From assembly GCF_007097265.1 (NCBI RefSeq), contig NZ_VJZP01000007.1, positions 62,001 through 126,000 of the forward strand: DNA of 64,000 bases, given 5' to 3'. Below are positions 34,483 to 44,131 of this stretch, piece after piece; position 1 is the stretch's first letter; each line of letters starts with the position of its first letter. Below the pieces are notes generated by a model. That model did not search any database, had not been told where the DNA came from, and saw only the letters and a program-made list of their open reading frames with translations. The translations under genes and the position numbers were made by a program. The DNA comes from Flavobacterium gawalongense (GTDB lineage: Bacteria; Bacteroidota; Bacteroidia; Flavobacteriales; Flavobacteriaceae).

Positions 34483-34538
34483 ATTTAAAAAGATTGTCCA
34501 TTCCTGGAATCATTGGCATATCCATTTTTGCAACAGCA
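34478..34538. repeat. 61-bp direct repeat, left copy (duplicated ybaB 3' end)
   Basis: Identical over 61 bases to 35551-35611, which contains the last 18 codons and stop of ybaB. The two copies bound a 1073-bp unit that carries the lipoprotein gene. Confidence 0.9.
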
Positions 34539-34567
34539 ATGTTATTAAATATGATTTTATTATTAAT

Positions 34568-35533
34568 TTAATTAGATATTTTCTCTATAATAACCATATT
34601 AGAATCTTCATTTATATCTACAAATTCTGTTGAATTTGATGAAATATTGTATTTCAAAATACCAGATTTATTATTCAGATTAGAGATGATAACGTATTGA
34701 TTTTTAGAGTTGTCGATAAATCCTTTGCCGAAAACGCTATTTAATCCATACACTTCGTTAGGTAAAATGTCGGTGTAAGTGTTATTTAACAGGTCGAATT
34801 TGAAAAGACTAACTCCATTTATATTTCCTACCAAACCTTTCATGCCATACAAAATGTTGTTTGTAGATATTGCAGATCTTGTAAAAGAAATAGGGGTGTT
34901 AGAGCTATTAAAAAACAGCGGTTTAGACGTATTATTTTCTAAATTTATTTCAATTGTATTGTCATTATAACAAGAGCTGTAAAATTTGTTTCCATTTATA
35001 AAAGTCGAAAATGAACTTTTTTGGTTAAAAGAAATTCCCGTATAAATGACTTCAAAGGTAGTTGGATTAATTGTTACAAAATAACATATTGATTTTGAAT
35101 CATCTTTATTCGATTTTAATATTCCAAATAATAAGTTATTCGAATCATTCCATTGTAACGATATTAATGCAGGGTCTAAACCCGTTAGAGCACTTGGATA
35201 AACTAAATTGTTTGAAGTAGTTAAATTGGTGTTTTTGTCGAAAACAAACAATTTGTCAGTTGATAAATATTCAATCAAAAATATTTTATTTGAATTTGAA
35301 GTAACAGTATTCAAATCTAAAAATGCAGATGTATTAAAACCATTAAATGCTGAATAAGTAGAAATTGCACCAGTTTTGTTTCCGATTTTATTGATTTTCC
35401 CAGTTGAGTTTACAACTAAGTAACTAAAGTCATCTTTAACTTGTTTAACTTCACTTTCGGATGATGATTCTCCACTACAAGAAATGAAAAATATGGCGCA
35501 ATTAAGCGCTAATAATTTGAATAATAATTTCAT
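34568..35533 (-). CDS. Hypothetical lipoprotein (beta-propeller-like), inserted between repeats
   Basis: A 321-aa protein with a lipoprotein signal (CAIFFISCSGESSS, Cys19). The mature part is rich in N, S, F and T and consists of repeated strand pairs with phrases such as LFVFDKNTNLTT, LLFGILKSN, KFYSSCYNDN and ILYGMKGLV, suggesting a surface or periplasmic beta-propeller. No family recognised. The gene lies within a 1073-bp unit bounded by 61-bp duplications of the ybaB end, so it was acquired or moved here as an insertion. Confidence 0.7.
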   Translation of the reverse strand: MKLLFKLLALNCAIFFISCSGESSSESEVKQVKDDFSYLVVNSTGKINKIGNKTGAISTYSAFNGFNTSAFLDLNTVTSNSNKIFLIEYLSTDKLFVFDKNTNLTTSNNLVYPSALTGLDPALISLQWNDSNNLLFGILKSNKDDSKSICYFVTINPTTFEVIYTGISFNQKSSFSTFINGNKFYSSCYNDNTIEINLENNTSKPLFFNSSNTPISFTRSAISTNNILYGMKGLVGNINGVSLFKFDLLNNTYTDILPNEVYGLNSVFGKGFIDNSKNQYVIISNLNNKSGILKYNISSNSTEFVDINEDSNMVIIEKISN

Positions 35534-35550
35534 ATATTTAGTTGCGAGAA

Positions 35551-35611
35551 TTTTTATTTAAAAAGATTGTCCATTCCTGGAATCATTGGCATATCCATTT
35601 TTGCAACAGCA
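35551..35611. repeat. 61-bp direct repeat, right copy
   Basis: The original copy, covering the 3' end of ybaB (stop at 35554). See 34478-34538. Confidence 0.9.
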
Positions 35612-35874
35612 TCAAGTTCAGCTTCATTTGTTTTAGTCGCTTTTTCAATAGCTTTATTTAGGACTAAAATCATATAATCTTCTAATTGTTCTTTGTCTTC
35701 CAATAAAGAATCGTCAATTGTGATTGATTTTATTTTTCTATTGGCAGTCAAAGTAACTTTCAATAAACCATCAGTGCTTTGCTCATCAATAAGAACAGTG
35801 TCTAAACGTTTTTTAGTGTCTTCTATTTTTTGTTGGGTTTCTTTTAGTTTTCCCATCATTCCCATTAAATCCAT
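35554..35874 (-). CDS. ybaB: YbaB/EbfC family nucleoid-associated protein
   Basis: A 106-aa DNA-binding protein, usual length for the family: N-terminal coiled helix ([24 protein letters not shown]), central strands with [23 protein letters not shown], and a C-terminal helix ending in the PGMDNLF-type tail. YbaB binds DNA as a dimer and bridges or coats the nucleoid. Its 3' end is duplicated 1073 bases downstream; the intact gene retains its full reading frame. Confidence 0.92.
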   Translation of the reverse strand: MDLMGMMGKLKETQQKIEDTKKRLDTVLIDEQSTDGLLKVTLTANRKIKSITIDDSLLEDKEQLEDYMILVLNKAIEKATKTNEAELDAVAKMDMPMIPGMDNLFK

Positions 35875-35975
35875 TTTGATAAATTTTAATTATTGAATTA
35901 CGAAATTACTACATTCGGTGTAATAAGCATGTTAAATTAGATAGAAAATTGAATCGTTTTAAAATGTCTTTGTGT

Positions 35976-35983
35976 TATTTTTG
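35976..35983 (+). promoter_or_regulatory. -7 element (TATTTTTG) before the S9 peptidase gene
   Basis: Full TAnnTTTG match 30 bases before the ATG. The nearest TTG (35949) leaves a 24-base spacer. Confidence 0.4.
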
Positions 35984-36012
35984 TAGCTTCACTTAAATAT
36001 AAAGAGCAAACG

Positions 36013-38073
36013 ATGCCAGAAAATATACAACCACCAGTTGTCAAAATAATTCCTGAAAAATTAGAAAAATTTGGTAATGAAAGAATCGATAATTACTTCT
36101 GGTTGAATGACAGAGAAAACCCGGAAGTTATTGATTACCTGAATAAAGAGAATGAGTATTATCATAAAATGACTGCTCATACCAAAGATTTCCAAAAAGA
36201 ATTATTTGAAGAAATGAAAGGCAGAATCAAGGAAGATGATGAATCGGTTCCTTATTTATACAACGGATATTACTACATCACCCGTTTTGAAACTGGAAAG
36301 GATTATCCTATTTATTCCCGAAAAAAGGAAAGCCTTTCGGCAAAAGAAGAAATCATGTTCGATTGTAATGAATTGGCCAAAGGACAATCTTATTTTCAAT
36401 TAGGTGGTTTGAGTATTAGTCCGGATAATAAATTAGCTGTTTATAGTACGGATACTATTGGAAGAAGAATTTATACTGTTCAGGTTAAAAGCTTAGAGAC
36501 TAATGAAATTCTGGAAGATAAAATAGAAAAGGTTACGGGAACTGCTGTTTGGGCAAATGATAATCATACCATTTTTTATTCTTCGCAGGACGAAGTTACC
36601 TTGCGATCCGATAAAATTTTCAAACATAAATTAGGTTCAAAACAAGCGGATGATGTTTTAGTTTATTTTGAAAAAGATGATACTTATAATGTCGAAATTG
36701 CAAAATCTAAATCCAGAAAATATCTTGCAATTGAGTCTGGAAGTACACTGACAACAGAATATAGAATTCTAAATGCCGACACTCCAGATGGGAAATTTGA
36801 AATTTTTCAAAAAAGAATCAGAGGAGTAGAATATAGTATCAATCACTACAAGGATAGCTTTTATATTTTAACCAATAAGGATAAAGCCGAAAATTTCAAA
36901 TTGATGAAAACGCTCGAAACCGCAACATCAAAAGAAAATTGGACAGAAGTTATACCGCATAGAGAAGATGTTTTGTTAGAAGACATCGAAATTTTTGCTA
37001 ATTATTTAGTGGTCGAAGAACGTTCGAATGGTTTGAATAAAATCCGAATCATGCCTTGGAGTGGGGAAGGGGAATACTATTTGCCTTTTGAAAGCGAAAC
37101 CTATACCGCTTATACCACGACCAATGTAGATTTTGAAACAGAAATTTTGCGTTACGGCTACCAATCCATGACAACTCCCTCTTCGGTTATTGATTTCAAT
37201 ATGACAACCAAAGCAAAGGAAATCAAAAAGGAGCAACAGGTTCTTGGTGGCAAATTTGATAAAAATAATTATAAAGAAGAACGCGTTTGGGCAACTGCCA
37301 AAGATGGAGCCAAAATTCCTATTTCTATGGTGTATAGAAAAGAGTTGAAAAAAGACGGGAATAATCCATTGTTGCAATATGCTTATGGTTCTTATGGACA
37401 TTCTATGGATGTTACTTTTTCATCGACCCGATTAACATTATTAGATAGAGGATTTATATTTGCGATAGCGCATATTCGTGGTGGCGAGGATTTAGGAAGA
37501 CAATGGTATGAAGACGGAAAATTATTAAAAAAGAAAAATACGTTCACTGATTTTATCGATTGTTCTAAATTTCTGATTGATCAAAAATACACATCACCAA
37601 AACATTTATATGCAGAAGGGGGCTCTGCCGGAGGTTTATTAATGGGAGTTGTGGTGAATTTAGCACCTGAATTGTATCATGGAATAATAGCACAAGTTCC
37701 TTTTGTGGATGTAATTACTACGATGCTTGATGATAGTATACCTCTTACAACTGGAGAATATGATGAATGGGGGAATCCAAATAAAAAGAAATATTACCAA
37801 TACATGTTGTCGTATTCTCCTTACGACAATGTAAAAAAACAAAATTATCCCAATATGTATGTGTCTACGGGTCTTCATGATTCACAGGTACAATATTGGG
37901 AACCAGCGAAGTGGGTCGCAAAATTGCGAACAATGAAAATGGATGCGAATGTCTTATATCTTGATACTAACATGGATGCAGGTCACGGAGGAGCATCTGG
38001 GAGGTTTGAAGCTATAAAGGAATTAGCAAAAGAATTTAGTTTTTTATTAGATTTAGAGAAAATTAAAAAGTAA
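36013..38073 (+). CDS. S9 family serine peptidase (oligopeptidase B/prolyl oligopeptidase)
   Basis: A 686-aa cytoplasmic peptidase: an N-terminal seven-blade propeller (about 70-410) that filters substrates, and a C-terminal alpha/beta hydrolase domain. The nucleophile serine lies in YAEGGSAGGLLMG, the histidine in DAGHGGASGRFE, and the propeller-hydrolase hinge in ALLQYAYGSYGHSMDV-type text. Lack of signal peptide and the N-terminal form (IDNYFWLNDRENPEVIDYLNKEN) fit oligopeptidase B, which cuts short peptides after basic residues; prolyl oligopeptidase is the alternative. Confidence 0.93.
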   Translation: MPENIQPPVVKIIPEKLEKFGNERIDNYFWLNDRENPEVIDYLNKENEYYHKMTAHTKDFQKELFEEMKGRIKEDDESVPYLYNGYYYITRFETGKDYPIYSRKKESLSAKEEIMFDCNELAKGQSYFQLGGLSISPDNKLAVYSTDTIGRRIYTVQVKSLETNEILEDKIEKVTGTAVWANDNHTIFYSSQDEVTLRSDKIFKHKLGSKQADDVLVYFEKDDTYNVEIAKSKSRKYLAIESGSTLTTEYRILNADTPDGKFEIFQKRIRGVEYSINHYKDSFYILTNKDKAENFKLMKTLETATSKENWTEVIPHREDVLLEDIEIFANYLVVEERSNGLNKIRIMPWSGEGEYYLPFESETYTAYTTTNVDFETEILRYGYQSMTTPSSVIDFNMTTKAKEIKKEQQVLGGKFDKNNYKEERVWATAKDGAKIPISMVYRKELKKDGNNPLLQYAYGSYGHSMDVTFSSTRLTLLDRGFIFAIAHIRGGEDLGRQWYEDGKLLKKKNTFTDFIDCSKFLIDQKYTSPKHLYAEGGSAGGLLMGVVVNLAPELYHGIIAQVPFVDVITTMLDDSIPLTTGEYDEWGNPNKKKYYQYMLSYSPYDNVKKQNYPNMYVSTGLHDSQVQYWEPAKWVAKLRTMKMDANVLYLDTNMDAGHGGASGRFEAIKELAKEFSFLLDLEKIKK

Positions 38074-38088
38074 TTAGATTTTTTTTGT

Positions 38089-38096
38089 TAAATTTG
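38089..38096 (+). promoter_or_regulatory. -7 element (TAAATTTG) before the cysteine synthase-like gene
   Basis: Full match, 48 bases before the ATG at 38145; no clear TTG at -33. Confidence 0.4.
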
Positions 38097-38144
38097 CAAC
38101 GTTCGTGGTTAAATTAAAAATTGCCTGCGACTAACTATTTTTTT

Positions 38145-39185
38145 ATGAAAGAAGAAATAAACGCTTATAATAATGTTTTAGAATTAATAGGTAACACCCC
38201 ACTTATTAAGCTAAATAAAGTCACCGAAGAGTTAGAAGGTAATTTCTACGCAAAGGTAGAAGCTTTTAATCCAGGACATTCTTCTAAAGATAGAATAGCA
38301 TTATACATAATCGAAGAAGCTGAAAAAAAAGGATTTTTATCTCCTGGTGATACCATTATTGAAACTACATCCGGGAATACCGGTTTTAGTTTGGCGATGG
38401 TAAGTATCATAAAAGGCTATAATTGTATCCTTGCTGTTAGTTCTAAGTCATCCAAAGATAAAATAGATATGTTACGTAGTTTGGGAGCAAAAGTTTATGT
38501 TTGTCCCGCACATGTCTCCGCTGATGATGAGCGTTCGTATTATAATGTAGCCAAACGTTTGCACGAAGAAACGAAAGGTTCTGTTTATATCAATCAATAT
38601 TTCAATCAATTGAATATTGATGCACATTATAAATCTACAGGGCCAGAAATTTGGAAACAAACAAATGGTAAAATCACACACCTTATCGCTTGTAGCGGTA
38701 CAGGAGGAACTATTTCAGGAACTGCAAAATACTTGAAAGAACAAAATCCTAATATTAGGATTCTCGGAGTAGATGCTTTTGGTTCCGTATTAAAAAAATA
38801 CCATGAGACCAGGGAATTCGATAACGATGAAATTTATCCTTACAGAATTGAAGGTTTAGGTAAAAACTTAATCCCGTCTGCAACTGATTTTGATCTTATC
38901 GATAAGTTCATGAAAGTTACTGATGAAGAAAGTGCGCATTCTGCCAGAGAAATTGTAAAAAAAGAAGGCTTATTTGTTGGTTATACTTCCGGGGCTGTAA
39001 TGCAAGCGATTAAACAATATGCTGAAGAAGGTGAATTTGATAAAAACAGTAATGTAATTGCCATTTTTCCGGATCACGGCTCAAGATATATGAGTAAGGT
39101 ATTTAGTGATGACTGGATGAATGAGCAAGGTTTCTTTGACAGCATCAACGAAGAAGAAGCTCAGAAAATAGAATTTATAAAATAA
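38145..39185 (+). CDS. PLP-dependent cysteine synthase family protein (CysM/CBS-like)
   Basis: A 346-aa fold-type II PLP enzyme: [16 protein letters not shown] at the N-terminus, PLP lysine in [28 protein letters not shown], and [15 protein letters not shown]. It joins O-acetylserine and sulfide, or carries out related beta-replacement. The C-terminal extension ([23 protein letters not shown]) resembles cystathionine beta-synthase-like members. I start at ATG 38145; the in-frame TTG at 38121 lies only 25 bases past the -7 box and adds nothing conserved. Single gene. Confidence 0.92.
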   Translation: MKEEINAYNNVLELIGNTPLIKLNKVTEELEGNFYAKVEAFNPGHSSKDRIALYIIEEAEKKGFLSPGDTIIETTSGNTGFSLAMVSIIKGYNCILAVSSKSSKDKIDMLRSLGAKVYVCPAHVSADDERSYYNVAKRLHEETKGSVYINQYFNQLNIDAHYKSTGPEIWKQTNGKITHLIACSGTGGTISGTAKYLKEQNPNIRILGVDAFGSVLKKYHETREFDNDEIYPYRIEGLGKNLIPSATDFDLIDKFMKVTDEESAHSAREIVKKEGLFVGYTSGAVMQAIKQYAEEGEFDKNSNVIAIFPDHGSRYMSKVFSDDWMNEQGFFDSINEEEAQKIEFIK

Positions 39186-39217
39186 GAAGTATTAATTAGT
39201 ATAAAGTATTAAGATAA

Positions 39218-39256
39218 AAAACTCCGTCAGTCTAAAAGTTGATGGAGTTTTTCTTT
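39218..39256 (+). terminator. Terminator of the cysteine synthase-like gene
   Basis: AAAACTCC.TCA / TGA.GGAGTTTT stem with a 10-base loop and a T-rich tail, 33 bases after the stop. Confidence 0.75.
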
Positions 39257-39278
39257 TTAACAGAGTCATTCTGTTTTT

Positions 39279-39358
39279 TTTTGTCATTCCGACGAAGGAG
39301 GAATCTCATCAGGATAGTTCGCTTTGTGTGAGATTCCTCCTTCGTCGGAATGACAAAA
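39279..39358. repeat. Large intergenic inverted repeat, perfect 30-bp arms
   Basis: Arms at 39279-39308 and 39329-39358 (GTCATTCCGACGAAGGAGG... and its complement) around a 20-base loop. The GTCATTCCGACGAAGGAG motif is one I recall as dispersed between genes in Flavobacterium. It sits between the terminators of two convergent genes. Confidence 0.85.
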
Positions 39359-39375
39359 TACGGGACAAACTCAAA

Positions 39376-39403
39376 AAAAACTCCAGATTTATCCGGAGTT
39401 TTT
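39376..39403 (-). terminator. Terminator of yebC
   Basis: AAAAACTCC / GGAGTTTTT with a 10-base loop; on the minus strand it ends in eight T. It lies 40 bases past the yebC stop. Confidence 0.8.
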
Positions 39404-39420
39404 CTAGTGTTTTTCTGAAT

Positions 39421-39451
39421 ACTATTCACTGAATACTGTAAACTATTCCTC
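39421..39451. repeat. Stop-codon-spanning ACTGAA..ACTG repeat, copy 2
   Basis: Largely identical to 32061-32091 and likewise covers the final GAG GAA TAG of the gene it follows (yebC). Confidence 0.5.
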
Positions 39452-40153
39452 CATTGTATGATAAACGTTCATTACGTCATCATCTTCTTCAATTTTTTCG
39501 ATTAGTTTCTCAACATCAGCAGCTTGTGCTTCAGTCAGTTTTTTAGTTATTTGAGGAATTCTTTCAAATCCGGAAGAAAGGATTTCCAATCCTCTATTTT
39601 CTAATTCTTTTTGAATCGTTCCAAAACTTCCAAAAGGCGCATAAATTAAAATACCGTCTTCGTCTTCAAAAACTTCTTCTGCGCCGAAATCGATTAATTC
39701 TAATTCTAATTCTTCAGGATCAATTCCGTTTGCCGGAATTCTAAAGTTGCACGTATGGTCAAACATAAATTCAACTGAACCTTGCGTTCCCATTGTACCG
39801 TTACATTTGTTAAAATAACTTCTGACATTAGCAACAGTTCTGTTATTATTATCAGTTGCTGTTTCAACTAGAATTGCAATTCCATGGGGTGCATATCCTT
39901 CAAATAAAACCTCTTTATAGTTAGCTGTATCTTTATCCGTTGCTTTTTTGATAGCACGTTCTACATTTTCTTTCGGCATATTGACTGCCTTGGAATTCTG
40001 AATAACGGCTCTTAATCTGGAGTTGGCATCAGGATTTGGTCCGCCTTCCTTTACAGCCATTACAATATCTTTACCAATTCTGGTAAATGCTTTGGCCATT
40101 GCCGACCAACGTTTCATTTTTCTACCTTTTCTGAACTCAAACGCTCTTCCCAT
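39443..40153 (-). CDS. yebC: YebC/PmpR family regulator
   Basis: A 236-aa protein of the widespread YebC family: MGRAFEFRKGRKMKRWSAMAK N-terminus (this variant is common in Bacteroidota), NPDANSRLRAVIQNSKAVNMPKENVERAIKKA, YEGYAPHG-type motif (LFEGYAPHGIAILVE), acidic C-terminus. It acts as a translation factor easing ribosome stalling, or as a DNA-binding regulator. A TTG-19-TAnnTTTG promoter precedes it on the minus strand and a terminator follows. Confidence 0.95.
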   Translation of the reverse strand: MGRAFEFRKGRKMKRWSAMAKAFTRIGKDIVMAVKEGGPNPDANSRLRAVIQNSKAVNMPKENVERAIKKATDKDTANYKEVLFEGYAPHGIAILVETATDNNNRTVANVRSYFNKCNGTMGTQGSVEFMFDHTCNFRIPANGIDPEELELELIDFGAEEVFEDEDGILIYAPFGSFGTIQKELENRGLEILSSGFERIPQITKKLTEAQAADVEKLIEKIEEDDDVMNVYHTMEE

Positions 40154-40175
40154 TTCTATTTATTGTTTTGAACTG

Positions 40176-40205
40176 CAAAAATACAGTTATTCCTTATTTT
40201 ACCAA
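40176..40205 (-). promoter_or_regulatory. Promoter of yebC
   Basis: On the minus strand TTG (40205-40203), 19 bases, TATTTTTG (40183-40176): full match. The start codon is 22 bases further on. Confidence 0.75.
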
Positions 40206-40255
40206 AATCAAATTAAATTCTTTTATCGAATTAAAAATAAATTGATACTGTTATT

Positions 40256-42286
40256 TTATTTTAAAGCATTAAAATCTTCAATTATTGTAATGGCCTCATT
40301 CAAATAATGATTCGTTTTTAAAGCATCCAATTGGAATTGATTGTTAACTTTTTCTGAGGGATGAATAGCGAGAAGGAATCGATTTAAATCAGAATTGTAA
40401 ACATTCAAATCAATACTTCCGGAATCAAAAGAATTAATCTCTTCCCATAAATCACTGACTTTATTTTGTTCCTCAAAAACTGTATCAATTGTCAATGGTA
40501 TTGCTTTCTTTGGTTGGTTTACCAAATCGTCGATTCTTTTATTAATTGTTTTAATATCATTAAAATAGTCGTCGTTAACAATTCGTAGCCTGCTATTTTC
40601 TAATACTTTTTGAATCAAATTATTTTTTGCATAAGGCCTAAATCTAATGAAAGTATTGATGCTGTCATTTTTGAAAGCCGTAGGGAAGTTATTCTCTTTT
40701 GGAAATATTGTCTCGTAGATTTCCGGCAGAACTACATTTGGAAAAACGCCCAAACTTTGATGACTTTTTCCAGTTATTCTGTAAAATTTATTGACAGTTA
40801 CTTTTACAAAATTCTTATTATCATTTTCTTCTAATGGAACTATGGTTTGCATAGTTGCCTTACCTAAAGTGATGCTGCCAATTAATAACGCCCGATGGTA
40901 ATCTTGAAGAACCGATGCGAAAAACTCACTCGCTGATGCCGAATTACCATTTATTAGAAGTACAATTGGATCTTTGTAAAGCATTCCTTTATACGGATCA
41001 TCAATTGTAGTTTGTACTTTTTTATTATCAATTACTACGGATATTGGACCGTCGTCAATAAACATTCCGGCTAATTTTATCGCTTCTTCCATGGAACCGC
41101 CACCATTATCAACTAAATCAATAACTAATCCTTTGATATTATCTTTTTGTAATTTGATTATTTCTTTGGCAACATCCTGAGCACAGCCTTTACCATTATT
41201 ACCTTCAAAATCGGCATAAAAACTAGGGATTTTTATATATCCTATTTTGATGTCTTTCTCTACAATAAAACTGTAAACGGTATTTTCTTCGTCTTTTATG
41301 ACTTGCTTTTCTACAAGTACTTCAAAGTTTTTTCCGGAATTGCGTTTCAGCGTTAGTACAATGTTTTTATTAGCTTCCGAGAGAATCATATTCGAAATTG
41401 CCTCCAGTGAAGCACATGAAACCAGTAAAGTTTCTTTTAGGTTTGAAATCGAAATAATTTGATCTCCTTTTTTTATTTTTCCAGTAAGAAATGCGGGTCC
41501 ATTAGGGTCTAATTCATCTACAATAATTTCGCTTTTTTTATTTAAACTTACATTTAGGCCTAATGATAAATGTTCTTTGGATAATGAGGCTACAAAACTT
41601 AACTTGGAATCATCGCTAAAATAAGAAGTGTGTGGGTCAAAGTAACTACAAAAATGATTGTAAAGACTTTCTTGTAAGCCAGATTCATTTTGCAAAATGC
41701 TATTTATTCTGCAAAGTTCATTTTGAATAATTGTATTTTTAGAATGCATTGCCAATGCATTAAAATTGGCTTTAATAGAATCCAGATTTTTGCTTGTTTG
41801 GGCTATATCATCCAGAATTTCATATTTAATTTTTTTTCTCCAAACTTTCTCAACTTGGTTGTCTAATAAATAGATTGGGAATGCTTTTTTATAAAACCGA
41901 ATCGTGTCTTTCAATTCATAGTCAACAGTTCCTTTATCAATCTTTTCCAAAAGGTCCATATTTCTTAAAAGATCTTTTTTGTACACTGAAGCAATATCGG
42001 TTAGAAAAGCACAATCTTTATCTTTAATCAGGTTGTCAATATTCAGGCGGTATTTTTGAGATAAAATATCGAATTCTGATTTTAGAAAAATATTTCTCAA
42101 AGGATCGAGTTCATCGATGAAGCTGTCAAAAACAAAAACCGATAAACTGTCGTCTACCGGTTTTGGATTAATATGTTCGCGCTGAATTAACGCATTTATT
42201 TTAGAAAGTATTTCACAAGTTTTGATATCATTTTGACCAAATAGTGAAAATGTAGTCAAGAATAATGCGAGTGAAATTGTTTTCAT
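40256..42286 (-). CDS. Carboxy-terminal processing peptidase (S41, Prc/Tsp-like)
   Basis: A 676-aa exported protease: signal peptide (1-17, ending FSLFGQ), a helical N-terminal tail-specific protease region (about 20-230), a PDZ domain (LGLNVSLNKKSEIIVDELDPNGP... GDQIISISNL, about 235-330) and the S41 core (LVIDLVDNGGGSMEEAIKLAGMF, then LLINGNSASASEFFASVL with Ser, then GSITLGKATMQT with the general-base Lys), then a DUF3340-like C-terminal region. It degrades misfolded periplasmic proteins by their C-terminus. Its start lies 6 bases after gcvT, so they may be one operon. Confidence 0.92.
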   Translation of the reverse strand: MKTISLALFLTTFSLFGQNDIKTCEILSKINALIQREHINPKPVDDSLSVFVFDSFIDELDPLRNIFLKSEFDILSQKYRLNIDNLIKDKDCAFLTDIASVYKKDLLRNMDLLEKIDKGTVDYELKDTIRFYKKAFPIYLLDNQVEKVWRKKIKYEILDDIAQTSKNLDSIKANFNALAMHSKNTIIQNELCRINSILQNESGLQESLYNHFCSYFDPHTSYFSDDSKLSFVASLSKEHLSLGLNVSLNKKSEIIVDELDPNGPAFLTGKIKKGDQIISISNLKETLLVSCASLEAISNMILSEANKNIVLTLKRNSGKNFEVLVEKQVIKDEENTVYSFIVEKDIKIGYIKIPSFYADFEGNNGKGCAQDVAKEIIKLQKDNIKGLVIDLVDNGGGSMEEAIKLAGMFIDDGPISVVIDNKKVQTTIDDPYKGMLYKDPIVLLINGNSASASEFFASVLQDYHRALLIGSITLGKATMQTIVPLEENDNKNFVKVTVNKFYRITGKSHQSLGVFPNVVLPEIYETIFPKENNFPTAFKNDSINTFIRFRPYAKNNLIQKVLENSRLRIVNDDYFNDIKTINKRIDDLVNQPKKAIPLTIDTVFEEQNKVSDLWEEINSFDSGSIDLNVYNSDLNRFLLAIHPSEKVNNQFQLDALKTNHYLNEAITIIEDFNALK

Positions 42287-42292
42287 TTATTT

Positions 42293-43375
42293 TTATTTCT
42301 TGTAAAAAGGTAATTTTACCACTTTGGCGGGAACGTTATTTTTACGGATTCTAATAAATATGTCATTGCCTAAAGCGCTGTTTTCGGTTGTAACATAACC
42401 TAAACCGATTCCTTTATTCATTGATGGCGACATAGTTCCCGAAGTTACGATTCCTATTGGATTTCCTGAAGCATCAACGATTTCATAATCATGTCTTGGT
42501 ACCGCACGTTCTTGCATTTCAAAAGCCACTAATTTTTTAGAAACTCCAGCTTCTTTTTGTTTTTTCAGATTTTCTGAATTAGTAAAGTCTTTTGTGAATT
42601 TAGTAATCCAACCCAAACCAGCTTCAAGTGGAGAAGTGGTATCGTTGATGTCATTTCCGTATAAACAAAAACCCATTTCCAATCGTAAAGTATCGCGAGC
42701 AGCAAGACCAATTGGTTTAATTCCAAAAGGAGCACCAGCTTCAAAAACTTTATTCCAAATTTGTTCTACTTCTGAATTTTTACAATAAATTTCAAATCCT
42801 CCAGAACCAGTGTAACCTGTTGCCGAAATAATTACGTTGTCAATTCCTGCAAAATCACCAACTTCAAAATGGTAGTAAGGAATTGCCGATAAATCTATTG
42901 AAGACAATGATTGCATGGCTTCAACAGCTTTTGGGCCTTGAATTGCCAATAACGAATAATCATCAGATAAATTTCTCATTTCTACACCCAAATCGTTATG
43001 TGCAGCAATCCAATCCCAATCTTTATCAATATTCGAAGCATTTACGACTAATAAATACTGCTCCTCTTTCATTTTGTAAACGATCAAATCATCTACAATT
43101 CCGCCGTCATTGTTAGGCAAACAAGAATATTGTGCTCTTCCAATAGTCAAAGTAGACGCATCATTAGAAGTTACTTTTTGTATTAAAGCCAACACATTTG
43201 GTCCGGTAAGCAAGAATTCACCCATATGAGAAACATCAAAAACACCTACGGCATTTCGAACCGTTTCATGTTCAGCATTCACACCTTCATATAAAATAGG
43301 CATATTGTATCCGGCAAACGGAAGCATTTTTGCTCCCAAACTCTCGTGTATGTGCGTAAGCGCAGTATTTTTCAT
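42293..43375 (-). CDS. gcvT: Glycine cleavage system T protein (aminomethyltransferase)
   Basis: A 360-aa tetrahydrofolate-dependent enzyme, usual length: N-terminal [32 protein letters not shown] (folate site), [26 protein letters not shown], and the C-terminal oligonucleotide-binding-like barrel with [21 protein letters not shown]. It transfers the methylene group from the lipoyl H protein to THF. gcvH and gcvP are not in the window. It is followed closely by the Prc-type protease gene. Confidence 0.97.
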   Translation of the reverse strand: MKNTALTHIHESLGAKMLPFAGYNMPILYEGVNAEHETVRNAVGVFDVSHMGEFLLTGPNVLALIQKVTSNDASTLTIGRAQYSCLPNNDGGIVDDLIVYKMKEEQYLLVVNASNIDKDWDWIAAHNDLGVEMRNLSDDYSLLAIQGPKAVEAMQSLSSIDLSAIPYYHFEVGDFAGIDNVIISATGYTGSGGFEIYCKNSEVEQIWNKVFEAGAPFGIKPIGLAARDTLRLEMGFCLYGNDINDTTSPLEAGLGWITKFTKDFTNSENLKKQKEAGVSKKLVAFEMQERAVPRHDYEIVDASGNPIGIVTSGTMSPSMNKGIGLGYVTTENSALGNDIFIRIRKNNVPAKVVKLPFYKK

Positions 43376-43637
43376 TGTTATTTTGTATAGAATTTCAAGT
43401 GGCTAATTTATTGATTTTATTTCGGGTGACAAAGACGTAAAGAAGCAAAGTTTAAAGTTTCAAACGTTTTCGAAATAACAGGCTGAACAATTTCAAAAAA
43501 ATAATTTTCAGTATTTAATCCAATGAAGTTATGAAGCTATTTCCTGCTATTCATTACAATCTTTTCCTTTTTAATGTTTAATTTTACAATCAATTTATTT
43601 GAAGTCTCTAACTTGCGAGAGCAAAAAAACAAGTATC

Positions 43638-44072
43638 ATGAAAAAAAGTAGATTAGTTATTATAGCACTGTTTTTTGTTGCCATTTTCTATGGTCAAAAT
43701 CAAACTGTTATTGACAAATGGAAAACCATCGATGATGAAACTGGAAAAGCCAAATCAATAGTGGAAATCTATGAGGAATCTGGGAAAATTTATGGTAAAG
43801 TAATTGAGATTCTGGAAGAAGAACATAAAAAAAAAGTTTGTAGCAATTGTTCAGGTGAGGATAGAAACAAACCTATTCTTGGAATGATAGTCATAAAAGG
43901 ATTAACAAAAGATGGGAACGTATATACTAAAGGCAAAATTTTAGATCCTAAAAACGGGAAACTTTATAAATGTTATATTACATTAGAATCAAAAGACAAA
44001 CTTAAAGTTCGTGGTTTTATTGGAATTTCATTGTTTGGGCGAACACAATATTGGTACAGAGTAAAAAGTTGA
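43638..44072 (+). CDS. DUF2147 domain-containing exported protein
   Basis: A 144-aa protein with a signal peptide (MKKSRLVIIALFFVAIFYGQ) and the DUF2147 beta-barrel pattern: DKWKTIDDETGKAKSIVEIYEE, GKVIEIL, CSNCSGEDRNKPILGMIVIKGL, ILDPKNGKLYKCYI, LKVRGFIGISLFGRTQYW. Such proteins are small exported lipocalin-like folds of unknown ligand. I use ATG 43638; the in-frame TTG 39 bases upstream would bury the signal peptide. Confidence 0.88.
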   Translation: MKKSRLVIIALFFVAIFYGQNQTVIDKWKTIDDETGKAKSIVEIYEESGKIYGKVIEILEEEHKKKVCSNCSGEDRNKPILGMIVIKGLTKDGNVYTKGKILDPKNGKLYKCYITLESKDKLKVRGFIGISLFGRTQYWYRVKS

Positions 44073-44131
44073 TTTTAAATGGAATGAATCTAATGCCTGT
44101 CCAATAATAACAAATAGCTAAAAATCTAAAA

